Assembly: GCA_037962975.1 (NCBI GenBank)
Contig: CM075675.1
Location: 42,764,501-42,828,500 of the forward strand
Reading direction: 5' to 3'
Origin: Clitoria ternatea
Lineage: Eukaryota > Streptophyta > Magnoliopsida > Fabales > Fabaceae
DNA length: 64,000 bases
Shown here: positions 47,207 through 59,083 of the stretch, one piece after another
How positions within the stretch are numbered: position 1 is the stretch's first letter
How the letters are laid out: every line of letters begins with the position of its first letter
The notes under the pieces: generated by a model
Databases searched by the model: none
Told to the model about the DNA's origin: nothing
Seen by the model: only the letters and a program-made list of their open reading frames with translations
Translations under genes and position numbers: made by a program

Positions 47207-47546
47207 GTAAAGTTTCTATAAACAAGTCAAGGTGACACCGATTCTGCTTTTAAGAAGTTAGCTTATTTTTTTAAATTTTTTTAATGATTTATTGCCTATG
47301 AAAATCCAGAACCTGATGTGTTTCAAATTCAAATTCATCATAGTTTCTGCTCAGTTCTTCTGCCTGCAAAAACTTCATACAAATTTCTGAATTTTTTGTG
47401 AAACATGAATTGCTTTTATTTGCTGGATCAAATGATTCAATTTGGATTTATACTATCAAGTTTATTGCTTTGGTTATGCTGATTCTATGAGAACTCAGAA
47501 AGAAAAAATCTAGTTGAATTTGTGCTGAACCATTTTATGTTGGCAG
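47207..47546 (+). other. 5'UTR intron of PPH
   Basis: Donor AAAG|GTAAAG at 47206/47207 and acceptor TTGGCAG|AACAC at 47546/47547 bound a 340-bp T-rich intron just before the ATG at 47563. Support is splice consensus and composition, not transcript data. Confidence 0.6.
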
Positions 47547-47562
47547 AACACAGTTTCTGGGT

Positions 47563-50500
47563 ATGGAAACTCTTTCATATGGGTCGGCACCATGCTGTCA
47601 AGTTGTGAACTCAAAGTGCAAATCAAGAGTTTCCTCTATAGGAGGGAAACTTGGAGTTTATTACACCAATACTTTTTCTCCATGTGTGCCTGTGAGAATT
47701 TGTGATATGGGTGGGGTGAAGCTAAGAAGTTGTAGGTCACTTGAAGGGTCTAAGAGACTCAATTTCAAGGTTTGTAGTGGAGGTTATGATGGTTATGTGA
47801 TTGGTGAAGAGGGAGCAAGAGATCTTTCAGGGATAGAGGAGGAGGGTGTAACCAAGGTTCTGATTCCTGGTTTGCCTGATGAGTCAAATGGTGAATCTGG
47901 TGCTCCAATAACTAGTTGCTTTTGCAGATGGAAGCCTAAATTCAATGTGCACTATGAGAAGGCTGGGACTGAGAACTTGGAGTCTCCACATGTGCTCTTT
48001 CTTCCTGGTTTTGGTGTTGGTTCTTTCCATTATGAGAAGCAACTGAAGGATTTGGGCCGTGATTTTAGAGTGTGGGCACTGGACTTTCTAGGCCAAGGGA
48101 TGTCTCTTACCTTTGAAGATCCTGCTCCTATGTCTAAGGAAGGGGCTACATCAAAGGAAAGTATTTCATCATGGGGCTTTGGAGATGAGACTGAACCATG
48201 GGCAACTAAGCTTGTATATTCGGTAGATTTGTGGCAAGATCAAGTTCGTTACTTCATTGAAGAGGTATATGACATGCACTGTTTGATCAAATTTTTAGCT
48301 ATTTCAGTGTTCAGTTTATGTTTGCTCAAACCAAATACTGAAAGAAGTTACAGCCAAATTTGATTCCGGGTTTAAGAAAGCGGTATTTTTCATTGCTTAT
48401 CATAATAAGCTCTTTTTAGCTTTAACCAGTTATATGATTAAATTTTATAGCATAAGTTCTGATATGAAAATTGCTTATTATATAAGCCGCTTTAATTAAG
48501 TTGTGTATCAAATGCACTCTTGTTCTAGTGATCCCTCTCATGCACATCTACTTATGCAAATTTAAGACCTTTTAAATAACTAAAGCGAGATTTATATTCC
48601 TTTGATGGCAATTACCGAGGCACGATTTGCCTTACTATTGCCAAAAGTTACAATTGTCTGGTAGCCCTTGTGTTTTGAGAGTGCACTGCCTGTCCCACCT
48701 CCAATAACTGTAGTTGGCTGTCAAACGTTCACTACCAAACCAATAAAAATAACATCATTAAATTAGTTTATGCTGCAAGTGTTCTGTTTTTCTTCTACCG
48801 AAAAATCCATGTCCAATCATCAGCCTTTTAATACTTCATATATTTGGAATGTTTACTCAACTTTATCAAGGGAAGTCTTTTTCATACAAACACAATTTAT
48901 CAGCAATATTTTCAGAGTTGTTTTTACAGTGAAGTTTTTATCTTTCTTTGTGCAATATTTTTTTTCCTGAAAGACATTATAGTCACATTACCATTACTGA
49001 GGAATAAAGTTGACACAGAATTTTGATAGTCTATTAATTCAAGACTTGGAATACTTTTGTGCAGTTTTAGTCAGAAGCTACGTCTGTGGAAGTTTATGCT
49101 TAAAGCAATGATACAAATTGATTTGTTACAGGTCATTGGTGAACCAGTCTATCTTGTAGGCAACTCACTAGGAGGACTTGTTGCATTGTATTTTGCAGCG
49201 TGCAATCCTCATTTAGTGAAAGGTGTCACATTGCTTAATGCAACACCTTTTTGGGGGTTTCTGCCTAATCCCGTAAAAAATCCAAGACTAGCTAAATTAT
49301 TTCCATGGGCTGGAACATTCCCCCTACCTTCAACCATAAAGAGACTTACAGAGTTGTTGTAAGTATGGCTTTATTTTTATTTTTTTATACCTTCATTTCT
49401 GTAGTTTGTGCTTACCTGTTTTCTATATTTTAGTCATGAAGTTCTGAACTAGTACATTTCATGTATGCTATTAGTATGTTACCTACTTATCCATTTGCAT
49501 GTGATGTGAGTGATAATATCAGAACAGACTCTGCTCAAGGGACCTAATCTTCTGTTTGGTAGAGGAAATTTTACAACTTTAACGACAAGAACAATTTTGC
49601 TCTTGAAAATTTTGTGATACAGTTACAAATTTTATAGAGGAAGCCACTGCAGTTTCCTCCTCTTTTAATAGAAATTTTTATGCATCCTGAAATATGTGCA
49701 AGAAGTGTGTTTCATACATATCCATTGTAGTCTCAATTGTTGAGAGTACAACAACAGGAGCACTCAACCATATCTCTTCCATTAACCTGATATTTTGCTA
49801 ACTTTTTGTTCCTTCAGGTGGGAGAAAATTAGTGATCCTAAAAGTATTGCTGAGGTACTTGGTCAGGTTTATGCAGATCATTCCACAAATGTAGACAATG
49901 TTTTTTCACGCATAGTTGAAACCACAAGGCATCCTGCTGCCGCTGCATCATTTGCTTCAATAATGTTTGCCCCTCAAGGAGAATTATCCTTCAGTGAAAC
50001 ACTATCCAGGTAGACATTACTAGATCTTTAACTGGTATTAGATATGCATCCCTCAATACACTGGTTAACAATTTTCGGGGCATTTTCATATCAGATGTCG
50101 AGCGAACAACGTGCCAATCTGTCTTATGTATGGAAAAGAAGATCCCTGGGTGACACCCTTGTGGGGATTTCAGGTTAAGAAGCAGGTTCCTGAAGCTCCA
50201 TATTATCAAATCAGCCCTGCTGGTCATTGCCCTCATGATGAAGTTCCTGAGGTATATATATACATATATGCAATTCCTCACTAACTGGCTTGAAACTTCT
50301 TTCTACTCCTTTTCACCGCCATGAAAAACCAGACTTTTTATCTACTTTATGTGAAAAAAGCATGCCACAAAATTGGGATATGGAATTGCTACTATGTTGC
50401 TTAATATATAGCAGAAACATATTAATCACAATGTTGCTTAATATGGAACTGCTACTATATATGTTTGACTTCGAGCTGAGTAGGACCGGTAGGGACGAAA

Positions 50501-50917
50501 AACCTATCAAATTTTAATGCACCTCGAACTTAAGACCACTAGTTAATGTGAGATGTCTTAACAAATTACAAGGCGTCAAGCAAATTTAACTCTTTCTAGA
50601 TTCCATATATGATTTTCATGATCATGATCACAATAAGTAATACCATAAGTTCCCATGTTTGCATGTAGGTGATAAATTTCTTGCTTCGCGGGTGGATCAA
50701 GAACCTAGAGTCTCAGGGTTCAGTGTCATTACCTTTGGTTGAAGGCCTAGAGAGTACGAAGGACACCATTGGTAGGGAGATAGAATTTCCCAGACAAGGT
50801 TCCAAAAAATCAGTTATGGTTAGATTTTTCGCTTCCAATTTCTCACTTTGGGAGAAGATAAGATCTTTAATCAAATCTCAACCCAAGTTGAGGAATTTGG
50901 CAGCCAAATCTCAATGA
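47563..50917 (+). CDS. PPH: Pheophytinase, chloroplastic (alpha/beta hydrolase)
   Basis: Coding exons 47563-48264, 49132-49358, 49818-50009, 50095-50251 and 50669-50917 join in phase to 508 residues, close to plant PPH (about 480-510). The N-terminal 100 or so residues are basic, Ser-rich and poorly conserved, as expected of a chloroplast transit peptide. The alpha/beta-hydrolase core shows the oxyanion-region LFLPGFGVGSFHYEKQLKDL, the nucleophile elbow VGNSLGG (Ser246), the acid Asp390 in YGKEDPW and the base His418 in SPAGHCPHDE. PPH removes phytol from Mg-free pheophytin a to give pheophorbide a in senescing and degreening plastids. No stop or frameshift was found. It lies upstream of an SMP gene and a MADS gene in the same orientation. 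Assignment is strong. Confidence 0.95.
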
Positions 50918-51662
50918 CATGGTGAATTATGGCATCTTCAAATATAAAGTGACTTTGTACAAGAAAAAACAAACACAGTTGTATTAGATTCAGAAGTAAA
51001 ATGTTGTGTGCGTGTATATATATATATATATATATCAGGAATCCAGGTGAATTTATCAATTACAAAACAGGTGCTTTCTTTTCTTTAGTTTTTTTTTTCT
51101 TGTTTTTATCCCTTATAAACAAGTTACAATTTTTTCAAACCAATCACCAAAAGCAATTCGGATGATGACAATTGAAAATCTTCTGTATATTCAAATTTCA
51201 GGTAACGCAAAATCATGGGCAAACACTACAATTCGATACGCGAAAATATGATAACTTGAGTTTTGACACGAAGACATTAAATTATTTGACATAGTAAATT
51301 TGTAAGACGGTATTTCTTTCTTTACTAATATCACTCTACCATCGAGTGAGTAAACCACTTGGTAGGAATGTTTCAACTTGATTATTTGGGATACTTCATA
51401 TTAATCTAAATCTCTTTCTCCTAAACTGACCCTAATAAATAATTTTAAAGTAAGTTCCTTGATGTAACACCACATATAATGGGTGGGGAACTACCACAGT
51501 CTGCAACACGCAAGAGTGGAGTTAGAAGACACACATGCGATTGAAGTGATTCACAGTTTCACGCTACATAAGAAGTGAGAAAATATTGAAGTCTTATGAG
51601 GTCATGAGGTGGAGGTGGTGGCAAAACCAAACGCCACCATCACTCTTTCGTCTGCACAACCA
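50918..51662. other. PPH 3' flank and intergenic DNA
   Basis: Contains a (TA)n run at about 51016-51036 and no additional gene. The last 200 bp are presumably promoter of the downstream SMP gene. Confidence 0.6.
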
Positions 51663-51684
51663 ACACGTGTTTTACATGCATGCA
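51663..51684 (+). promoter_or_regulatory. G-box/ABRE and RY repeat of the SMP gene
   Basis: ACACGTGT (51663-51670) is followed five bases later by CATGCATGCA (51675-51684), about 90 bp before the ATG. The ACGTG core is bound by ABI5-type bZIPs and the CATGCA core by B3 factors (ABI3, FUS3, LEC2). Paired ABRE and RY sites are typical of seed-maturation promoters. Confidence 0.75.
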
Positions 51685-51770
51685 TTTCAAATCCACGACA
51701 CTCACTAACTCATCCTTCTATTCTACACTCTTAGAATCCAATTTTTCAAAAACCTCGTCAACCGAAAACA

Positions 51771-52737
51771 ATGAGTCATGGCCAACCCAAGAGACCACAA
51801 GCAGATGAGTTCCCTCTCCTTCCCCATGAACCCATCAAATACGGCGACGTTTTCCAAGTCTCCGGCGGGTTAGCATCCAAACCCATCTCTCCACAGGATG
51901 CCGCCGCCATGAAAGCCGCTGAGGCCAGTGTCTTAGGCCAGCCGCAGAGAGGAAGTCCGGCGGTCGCCATGCATGCTGCCGCGGCAATCAACCAGGCATC
52001 TGGCTTCGTCAGCTGCCACGACACAGCCAAGAGCCAGGACATCACGGTAACCAAAACGACAGCCGGCGAACACCGTGTCGTAACGGAAACCGTGGATGGC
52101 CAGGTCCTGGGACAGCGCGTGGAGGCTCACGCGCCAGTTGTGGCCACTGGATTCGGCTCTGCTGCTATAGACGGTGATCCCATAACTATCGGAGAAGCTT
52201 TGGAAGCTGTGGCTATATCAGTTGGAGATAAACCGGTGGATCAAAGACATGCTGAGGCGATCAGCACTGCCGAGATTAGGGCCACCGGAGAGAAGAATGT
52301 GAGGCCCGGAGGCGTGGGGGCAACGGCACAGTCGGCAGCTACTCTCAACAGCCACGTCATGCTCCGGGAAGACATGACAAAACTTTCTGATATCCTAACG
52401 GTAAAAGCAAACACCACTAGTGCTATAAACAACTCTTTAAACTGTGGATTCTAGTTTTTTTATAATATCAGTCAACAATTAATTGTTAAACATGTTAGCA
52501 GTGATATTGTAAGATTTTTAACTACTTGTCTAGGAATAAATGAATACATTTGTGATATTATAGGATGCGACGGAGAAGCTGGCGGTGGATAAGGCGGTGA
52601 CGAATGAAGATGCGGAGGCTGTGTATGCGGCGGAGGTGCAGTTTCCATGGCGGAGGAATGCAGAGGAAGTCAATGCTGAACCTGGCGGAGTGGCAGCGTC
52701 CATGGCCACAGCAGCCAAGCTCAATCAACAAAATTAA
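51771..52737 (+). CDS. Seed maturation protein (SMP-domain LEA, group D-34)
   Basis: Two exons, 51771-52400 and 52564-52737, joined in phase 0 (GT at 52401, AG at 52563), give 267 residues, typical of the family. Three SMP-type repeats are visible: EPIKYGDVFQVSGGLASKPI (about 20-52), ITIGEALEAVAISVGDKPVD (about 137-175) and the segment around KLAVDKAVTNEDAEAVYAAE near the C-terminus, spanning the exon junction. The C-terminus PGGVAASMATAAKLNQ is the family signature. The protein is Ala-rich and hydrophilic with no signal peptide. SMP LEA proteins accumulate in late embryogenesis and are thought to protect proteins and membranes during desiccation. The G-box and RY repeat upstream fit that expression. 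The region is markedly GC-richer than its surroundings, as usual for this family. Confidence 0.93.
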
Positions 52738-53414
52738 ATCAGAGACTTTCTTCTCTGTTTTGTTTTTTGGCCTTTTGGAGATTACAGATCCAAACTTAAG
52801 TCGTTTGAATATTAAGATCGAAACTTAACTAGTGAATGTGAATGTGAATGTAATCATATATTGTTAATTATTTATCCGTCTTTTATTTTTGTTTTTAATT
52901 GTTGGATCAGTGGTTGATTTCCTGGACTGGATTGCGAATTATATTCATTCCAACACCTAAATTATATCAATTTTTTATGATAATCACAACATTTTTTATT
53001 AGGCTGTCTGATCCAAACTAATCGGTTCCGTTATTTTTTCACTTAACAATCCAGTTGTTTTTTGTTTTGGTGAACACAATTCAGTTCCAACTGAAACTAA
53101 TTAAACATTATCTCTTTTTTTTTCGGAATAAAACATTATCTCTCTCTAACTATGTTTTTGGTGGACAAAAAGGCCTAGGCCCAACAAACAAACAGACTAC
53201 CTATGTAGAAACACTCCACATCTCTATTGATTTTTTAGGAAGGGTCTTCTCTTATATATTCATTGGATTGAAAGTTGAGGGGCTAATTTCTAATCTCAAT
53301 CAGGGGACTGATTAAATGAGTAATCTTTATTGATTTAATTTCAGCATTCGCATGTTTTTAAATAAACCCAAACTGAATTAAACTAATTATTATATATATA
53401 TATATATTTTTTTT

Positions 53415-53445
53415 GGGGGGGGGGGGGGGGGGGGGGGGCGGGGGG
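53415..53445. repeat. Poly-G tract
   Basis: Twenty-four consecutive G, one C, then six G, directly after a (TA)n and T8 run. It is the only long G homopolymer in the window. Confidence 0.9.
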
Positions 53446-54026
53446 TTATAGCATTTTCTTTATTTACTAAATAATTTAATTTTTTAAATGATATTTACAT
53501 TATGGATTTTTTATTAATATTAATCATAAATTTATGCCGTGATTTTTATGACATTAATGATTTATTTAAATTAAAATTTTCACTCGGATACTCAGAACTG
53601 GACCAATCCGATCATCCACTTATTGATTGGTTAGTTTTATTTATTTATTAAAATAACTAATATTTTTTGAGCATATTATGGTAACTAATTTTTTTAACAT
53701 GGATCTTTTTCATCTATATGTTGGAACCTGGAATTTTATTTAAGAAGGATGAAGATTTACCATATATGTTATTCAACATATATAACAAAATAAATATAAG
53801 AAATGAGGAATTGAATCCGATACGACCCACCGTACCCATCCCCTACATTCTCGCGAAAATCTATAATAATAATAAATTGGGTTTGAAAGGTAAAATTAAT
53901 TGAAACTTAAAAAAAGTTAGTTGAAAGTTTATAAGTTAACTGAGTTGGTAGTTGAAAAATGATAAACTAATTTATTGAATTAAAATGTTTGATAAATTAT
54001 GTAAAATGATATAAAAATATATACTA

Positions 54027-54466
54027 GTTCTATCTCTTAATATAAAAACATGTTAAGATATTTGTTTTGTCCTAGATATAAAACCTTTCTAAAAAGGCAG
54101 TAACATTAATTAATTTTTCATTTAATACTTTTATTAGTTATTAATGAAATATGCTTCAATCAAATATGTAAAATTTGTGAATATCAATAAATATTGTATG
54201 GTACTTTTAGAAAACTAACATAATTATTGATTGTTTGGTAAGGTGAAACCAAACCCAAGTATCAATAGATTTTTTTATTAATTAATAGAGTTTTAACTAT
54301 TTCAAATGACATGAAGTATCAATATTTAACCATTAGATTTTTTTTATTTTCACAACTCTGTTTCTTTAACTGGTTACCAAACGAGCACTACTAGACAAAT
54401 TAAACGACTTTAAATTTTTCTTATAAACTAGAATTAGTTAAAAGGTTTTTATATTAAGAGATGGGG
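54027..54466. mobile_element. Stowaway-like MITE
   Basis: Left end TCTATCTCTTAATATAAAAA and right end (reverse complement) CCCCATCTCTTAATATAAAA form terminal inverted repeats over about 440 bp. TA lies outside both ends (54025-54026 and 54467-54468). There is no coding capacity. The outermost bases are less certain because the two termini differ there. Confidence 0.65.
54228..54391 (-). mobile_element. Tourist-like MITE nested in the Stowaway-like MITE
   Basis: Read on the minus strand it begins GTGCTCGTTTGGTAACCAG and continues AGAAACAGAGTTGTGAAAAT, ATGGTTAAATATTGATACTTC and TTTGAAATAGTTAAAACT. These align in order with the split MITE at 29028 (GGTATGTTTGGTTTGTAG, GGAAACAGAGTTAGGG, AAGGTTGATATTGATCCTTC, TTTGAGACAGTCAAAACT). 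It sits inside the element at 54027-54466, so it inserted later. Confidence 0.62.
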
Positions 54467-55211
54467 TAGTGTAATTTTAAAATAGGTATGAGTGATTTCT
54501 ATAAAAATCAGTGAGAATAAAAATATAAAAATAAAACAATAAATTTTGAAGTTAGTAAAATAAGTTACATGGTAGTTAAAATCATTACTCATAATCTTGC
54601 ATTATTAAACTAAAGAAAAATATTCATCTTTTATGGTTGTTTTTTTAAATGAATTTTTTTACTATTTTATGTTTTATTAAATTCTTAATTTGGTCATTAA
54701 TTTAGCTCTAAACTCTTTTTACAGATTTTCTTAATATTTTTTAGCTTTGCTAATTTTAATACTAGTTAAATAGATATTTAAAAAGAGGATAAGGGCATCT
54801 CTATCCCTAAATTTTAAAAATAGGTTTCTAATTCTTTTTTAATTAATTTATGGTGGATCATCTTCATGTTTATTTTTCTATTTTATACATTTTAATATTT
54901 AAGAATTCAACAAAAGTTGTTACATAGGTTCTATATGGATCCTATTATATAACTACATATTATTTTAAAATATAACAATTAATGATTTAAATCTTCATGC
55001 AAATAGCACAAACTTGGTGATGTCACGCATCATATAATTCATAGCATAGTATAGGGGTTCAATAGAAAAGGAAATTGATTATATTGAATAATATGCAAAA
55101 TCCAATAAAAGATCTTAATTATTTACAGAGGAATGGAAGCTTTACAAAGGAAATTTAACCAAACTAACTAAGTCACTTAACAAACTAATCACCACTAACT
55201 AATATGGTAAC

Positions 55212-57552
55212 TGATTTGGTATCAATACCGGTTCCCAAACCAAGGGATGACATATGCTAAAGATAAAGGGAAAAGGCATGGATCTAACAAGTTTACATAA
55301 ATCAGTTGTCAGTATAACCGGTATGATAATTACATAGATACCGGTCAAAAGCCTACAAGTCAAGACCTCTAAACACAGGTTTCAACTTGACTGCAAAAGC
55401 AACCTGGTCACCTATCACACGTCAAATCATGAGTTAGACCTCCACAAAGGCTATAAATACCATCGGTTATGATGAATCAAGTAAGTCATTTATTACTCTG
55501 AGCACTCTGGTATTGTTAAACCGTACTGACTTAAGCTTTAGAGAATCTTTACAGGAACTACCACCACCTGTTCCAGAACAATAGCTAAAGAGAACCCCAA
55601 ACATTGAGATTGAAGACATTGAGCTCCCATTGAACCAATGTTTATAATACCAGATTCCTGACTAGACCAGCGTAATATTAAAGTGAGAGTGAGATTCAAC
55701 ACCGATTGAGAGAGTAGACAAGCTACCCCCTGTATACCTATAAATTAAGTCTTATACTCTGTAGAATATAAATAAGAAGTCAGGTGTTTTAATAAAGAGT
55801 TAAGAATGGATTCATTTAGACGACATACCACACCAGAGGGACACGTCCTAGACGTAACCCAAATAAAGCCATGTGTGCTAGAATACAACACGGGGATTAC
55901 AAAAATGCCAAGGTCAAACTGTCTCAAGGAGAAAAATGATGACCAAGGGATGAGTTTATTTGGTAGTTGTGAGCTGAGCTCCAGAAGCTTAAGCAATCAA
56001 GGGGAAAAAAGGTAAAGGAGAAAGTTGTTGCCATACCCCGGAGGCAACCATTGGAGATCTCGACATCTTTAGAATACTTACAAATTCTAATGTATGATGA
56101 TAATCAAGAATTCACCTTAAGGACAAAGCATCTTGGAAGTCAAAGAAGAGCCTTGCCAACTACGAAAGGCTCTGGAGAATATCATTTTAATATACGTTCT
56201 CAAGGAGATTAATGAATGTCTCCATCCCGAGGCATCTTCAGACCCCACAGACATTATCCATTGGAAAATATACTGGGCAAACAGACCTAGGTAGGCAGTT
56301 GGATGCTTATATAAATGAATCCTTATTCTTGGGGGATGAAAAAGACATGATGTACCGAATGTTTCCAAGAACCTTGGGAGTTGAAGCATTGGGTTGGTTT
56401 AAGGGACTACCACCGGGGTCTATAGATTCTTAAGAAGAGTTGGCACAAGCATTTCTGGATCACTTCATCATATCTCGAGATGTCCCAAAGACTTCTCACA
56501 CCTTAGCCCAGATTAAACAAGGTGAAGATGAAATCATGAGAGAAATTTTTAAAAGATTTTATAACGATGTTACACAGGTCCCAAGATTGATCAAACAAAT
56601 CTAGCTGCATATAGTCATAGAAGCTTTACAGCCACAATCACATTTTGTCTTATCTTTAGCAAATGGGGCACCCAAGACATTTGAAGAGTTTAGAAAAAGA
56701 CCACTAAGTATGTCGCATGAGAAATACATCTGATCGCAGCACAAAGCAAGGCCATACCACCAGAGCCTAAAATCTTATCCTAGGATCGAAAAGCAGCAAA
56801 AATAATAATCGGAGCAAAAACTACAACCGCGATGCAACACCTTGGAGTAGAGACAAAAAGATGGTCAACTTTACCCACTATATCCCTTTAATGGCCCGAC
56901 CTAGTCAAATCCTTTGGGAGATTAGAAAGCCTGGACTAATGGTGTATTATGAATTTCATGAACAAGCTGACCACAATACTGACAAGTACCGACAACTAAA
57001 AAATGCTATCGAAGTTTTAATATGGAAAGGAAGCTAAAGTAGTAACTTTCCAGGTCAAAAAGTAGTGATAAGCTAGAACGAGATAAACTTCAGCCTTGAG
57101 ACCGTTCTTGAGATATAGATGAAGAAAGAAGTATGAAAATGACCTCTATAACGGATAAGGGGAAGGAGTGATAAACAATATTGTTGATGATGAAAAAGAG
57201 TTCGAAATGCCCCTTTCTAAAGGGAATATATAAGTCATAAAAATGATAGCCGAAAGATTTGTTGGGGTGGAGTTTCTAAATCTGCATGAAAGAGTCATCA
57301 CCGCATGATCATGTCCTTGCAAGCAAAACCAAACAACAAGCCGTTCCGGGGTGGAATTCAAACACCCCCATAACCTTTACTAACGATGATTTCAACCCAA
57401 TGATTCCTGAGGGTGATGATGTAGTGCTCATTAAGGTTGTGATAACAAATAAAATCATACTGTGGTTACTTATGGATCAAGGAAGCTCGTGTGATGTAAT
57501 TTTCTATGAGTGTTTTAAAAGAATGAGCTTGACCGACATGGACCTCCAATGA
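55212..57552 (+). mobile_element. Tat-lineage Ty3/Gypsy relic (LTR, gag, protease start)
   Basis: An LTR-like segment starts TGATTTGGTATCAATACCGG (55212) and contains CTATAAATACC and CCGTACTGACTTAAGC, as in the LTR at 15855. From about 55806 a decayed gag follows. 56212-56433 encodes SIGKYTGQTDLG, YRMFPRTLGVEALGWFKGLP and a stop; then come frameshifts and a protease start at 57286-57552 with MDQGSSCDVIFYECFKRMSL. The copy breaks off at 57552, before RT. It has the same orientation as the complete element and is too decayed to function. Confidence 0.78.
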
Positions 57553-58390
57553 TGGTGTTAAAGCCTATGACTTATGATTGTTAGCGTGTAGTGTATTTGA
57601 AATTGAATTTATGTGATGGTTTTGATGATGATGTTTATTGTGGCTGGAATGTGATATGAAAATATATGGTGGGGGCCTGGTTTGCGTGACTGCCCTTCCG
57701 TTTAAATGGTTGATGCTTTGGTGATTTTTGATAATGTGAAATTATATGATTTGTGCAGGGTCTGTGTGGCCGCTCTGGTGTTTTAACATATGATTGGTTT
57801 TTGGAGGTGTACTAACCTTAGGGGCATAATTGGTCTAAATAATTGTGAAGGTGTATCAATTGGTTTCACATCAATTGGAGTTTTGTAGCTCTAATTAGGC
57901 GTTAATTACTAAACAGTGCACAGAGAACTAACGTGCTAAAATTTTTTCCTTAAACTTTTTCACACTATAGTCTGAATTTTTTATATCCACCACATTATTT
58001 AAAGTGATTTCAATTTAAATTGGGTGTAAATACATGATTTAAAATCTAATAATTAGACGGAATGTTATATACTATCTTAGTTTAATCAATAAAAATATTT
58101 ATGCATGAAAATATAAGTTAAATTCTATTTTGATAATTTTTTCAGATGATAAAAAATTTGAAAAATAAATTTTTTTTATTATTTTGTAAAATGTTACTCT
58201 GGAATTTTAAAGTTTAGCCAAATAGATAATTATATACCAGACTGCCATTTTATATTAATTTGTTAGTTAAAAAACTAACTGTACTAAATTTACTTTCATT
58301 TTAATATTTTAATTTATAATTTTCAACTTTAAGTTTAACGTGTATTATATTTTTTTTGTTAGTTTTGGTGAAAATGAATTTAATTGATCT

Positions 58391-58439
<49 letters not shown>

Positions 58440-58960
58440 TTATGAATAAAATATTTTAGTTTTTAAAATGGTTATTGATTTATTTTATTAATCCTTAACT
58501 TTATATTAATATTTAATTTGAGATTTTGGTACAAATTATCATTATAAACTAATATAAATAAATTATTAAATAAAATTAAAGAATTAATTTTCGAATATGC
58601 TTAAAAACACACATTAAAAAGTAAAAATAATTTTTAAAAAATGAAATTTAATCAGTTTCTTAATGATAAATTTTAAGATAAGTTGAATATAACTTTTAAT
58701 AAAAAATTAATTTTCAAATTATCTAGTTTTATAATTTCTGAGAAGTGATAAGTTGGGTTAATTACATTCTATAAATTCTCAAATAGTAGTAGTAAAGACA
58801 GAGGACCATAAATGAATTTCTTAAAAATATTAATGAAAAATAAATTTATTGAAATAAGACAAAAATGAAAAAAAAAGAAAAAGCAGAAAAGAAAAAGAAG
58901 TGGGACCCACGCACAGAGGAAAAATCCAAAAGACTCTAATGTGGTAAAAAAGAAACCGTC
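57553..58960. other. Intergenic AT-rich stretch upstream of the MADS gene
   Basis: No gene or complete element is recognisable. (TG)n(TA)n lies at about 58391-58434. The last few hundred bases are presumably the MADS-gene promoter. Confidence 0.55.
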
Positions 58961-58962
58961 GT

Positions 58963-58990
58963 CATGCACAGACCAAAACTGATGCATGCA
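58963..58990 (+). promoter_or_regulatory. Two RY (CATGCA) motifs in the MADS-gene promoter
   Basis: CATGCA at 58963-58968 and TGCATGCA at 58983-58990, about 95-120 bp upstream of the ATG. RY elements bind the embryo B3 factors LEC2, FUS3 and ABI3. AGL15 is reported to be a LEC2/FUS3-regulated gene in Arabidopsis, which fits. Confidence 0.6.
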
Positions 58991-59026
58991 AAGTTGCCGA
59001 ATCAAGCCTCTCTGCTCATTTTGGGA

Positions 59027-59035
59027 TATATAAAA
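59027..59035 (+). promoter_or_regulatory. TATA box of the MADS gene
   Basis: TATATAAAA lies 49 bp before the ATG at 59084, giving a very short predicted 5'UTR unless a further upstream start is used. Confidence 0.6.
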
Positions 59036-59083
59036 ATGAAACAACCCTTCTCTTTCTCATCGAAGTGTTGAACTGAGGCTGAG

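Larger units (their letters stand above)
52738..55211. other. Intergenic stretch: SMP 3' end, poly-G tract, nested MITEs
   Basis: The SMP 3'UTR is followed by AT-rich DNA with no gene. 53415-53445 is a homopolymer of 24 G, one C and six G. 54027-54466 is a MITE containing another MITE (listed separately). Short open frames at 53055-53315 and 53718-53903 show no recognisable product. Confidence 0.6.

Noticed and set aside
48770..49026. Open frames between PPH exons 1 and 2 of the coding region
   Set aside because: They fall in an intron bounded by clear GT and AG sites and encode T-rich low-complexity peptides.
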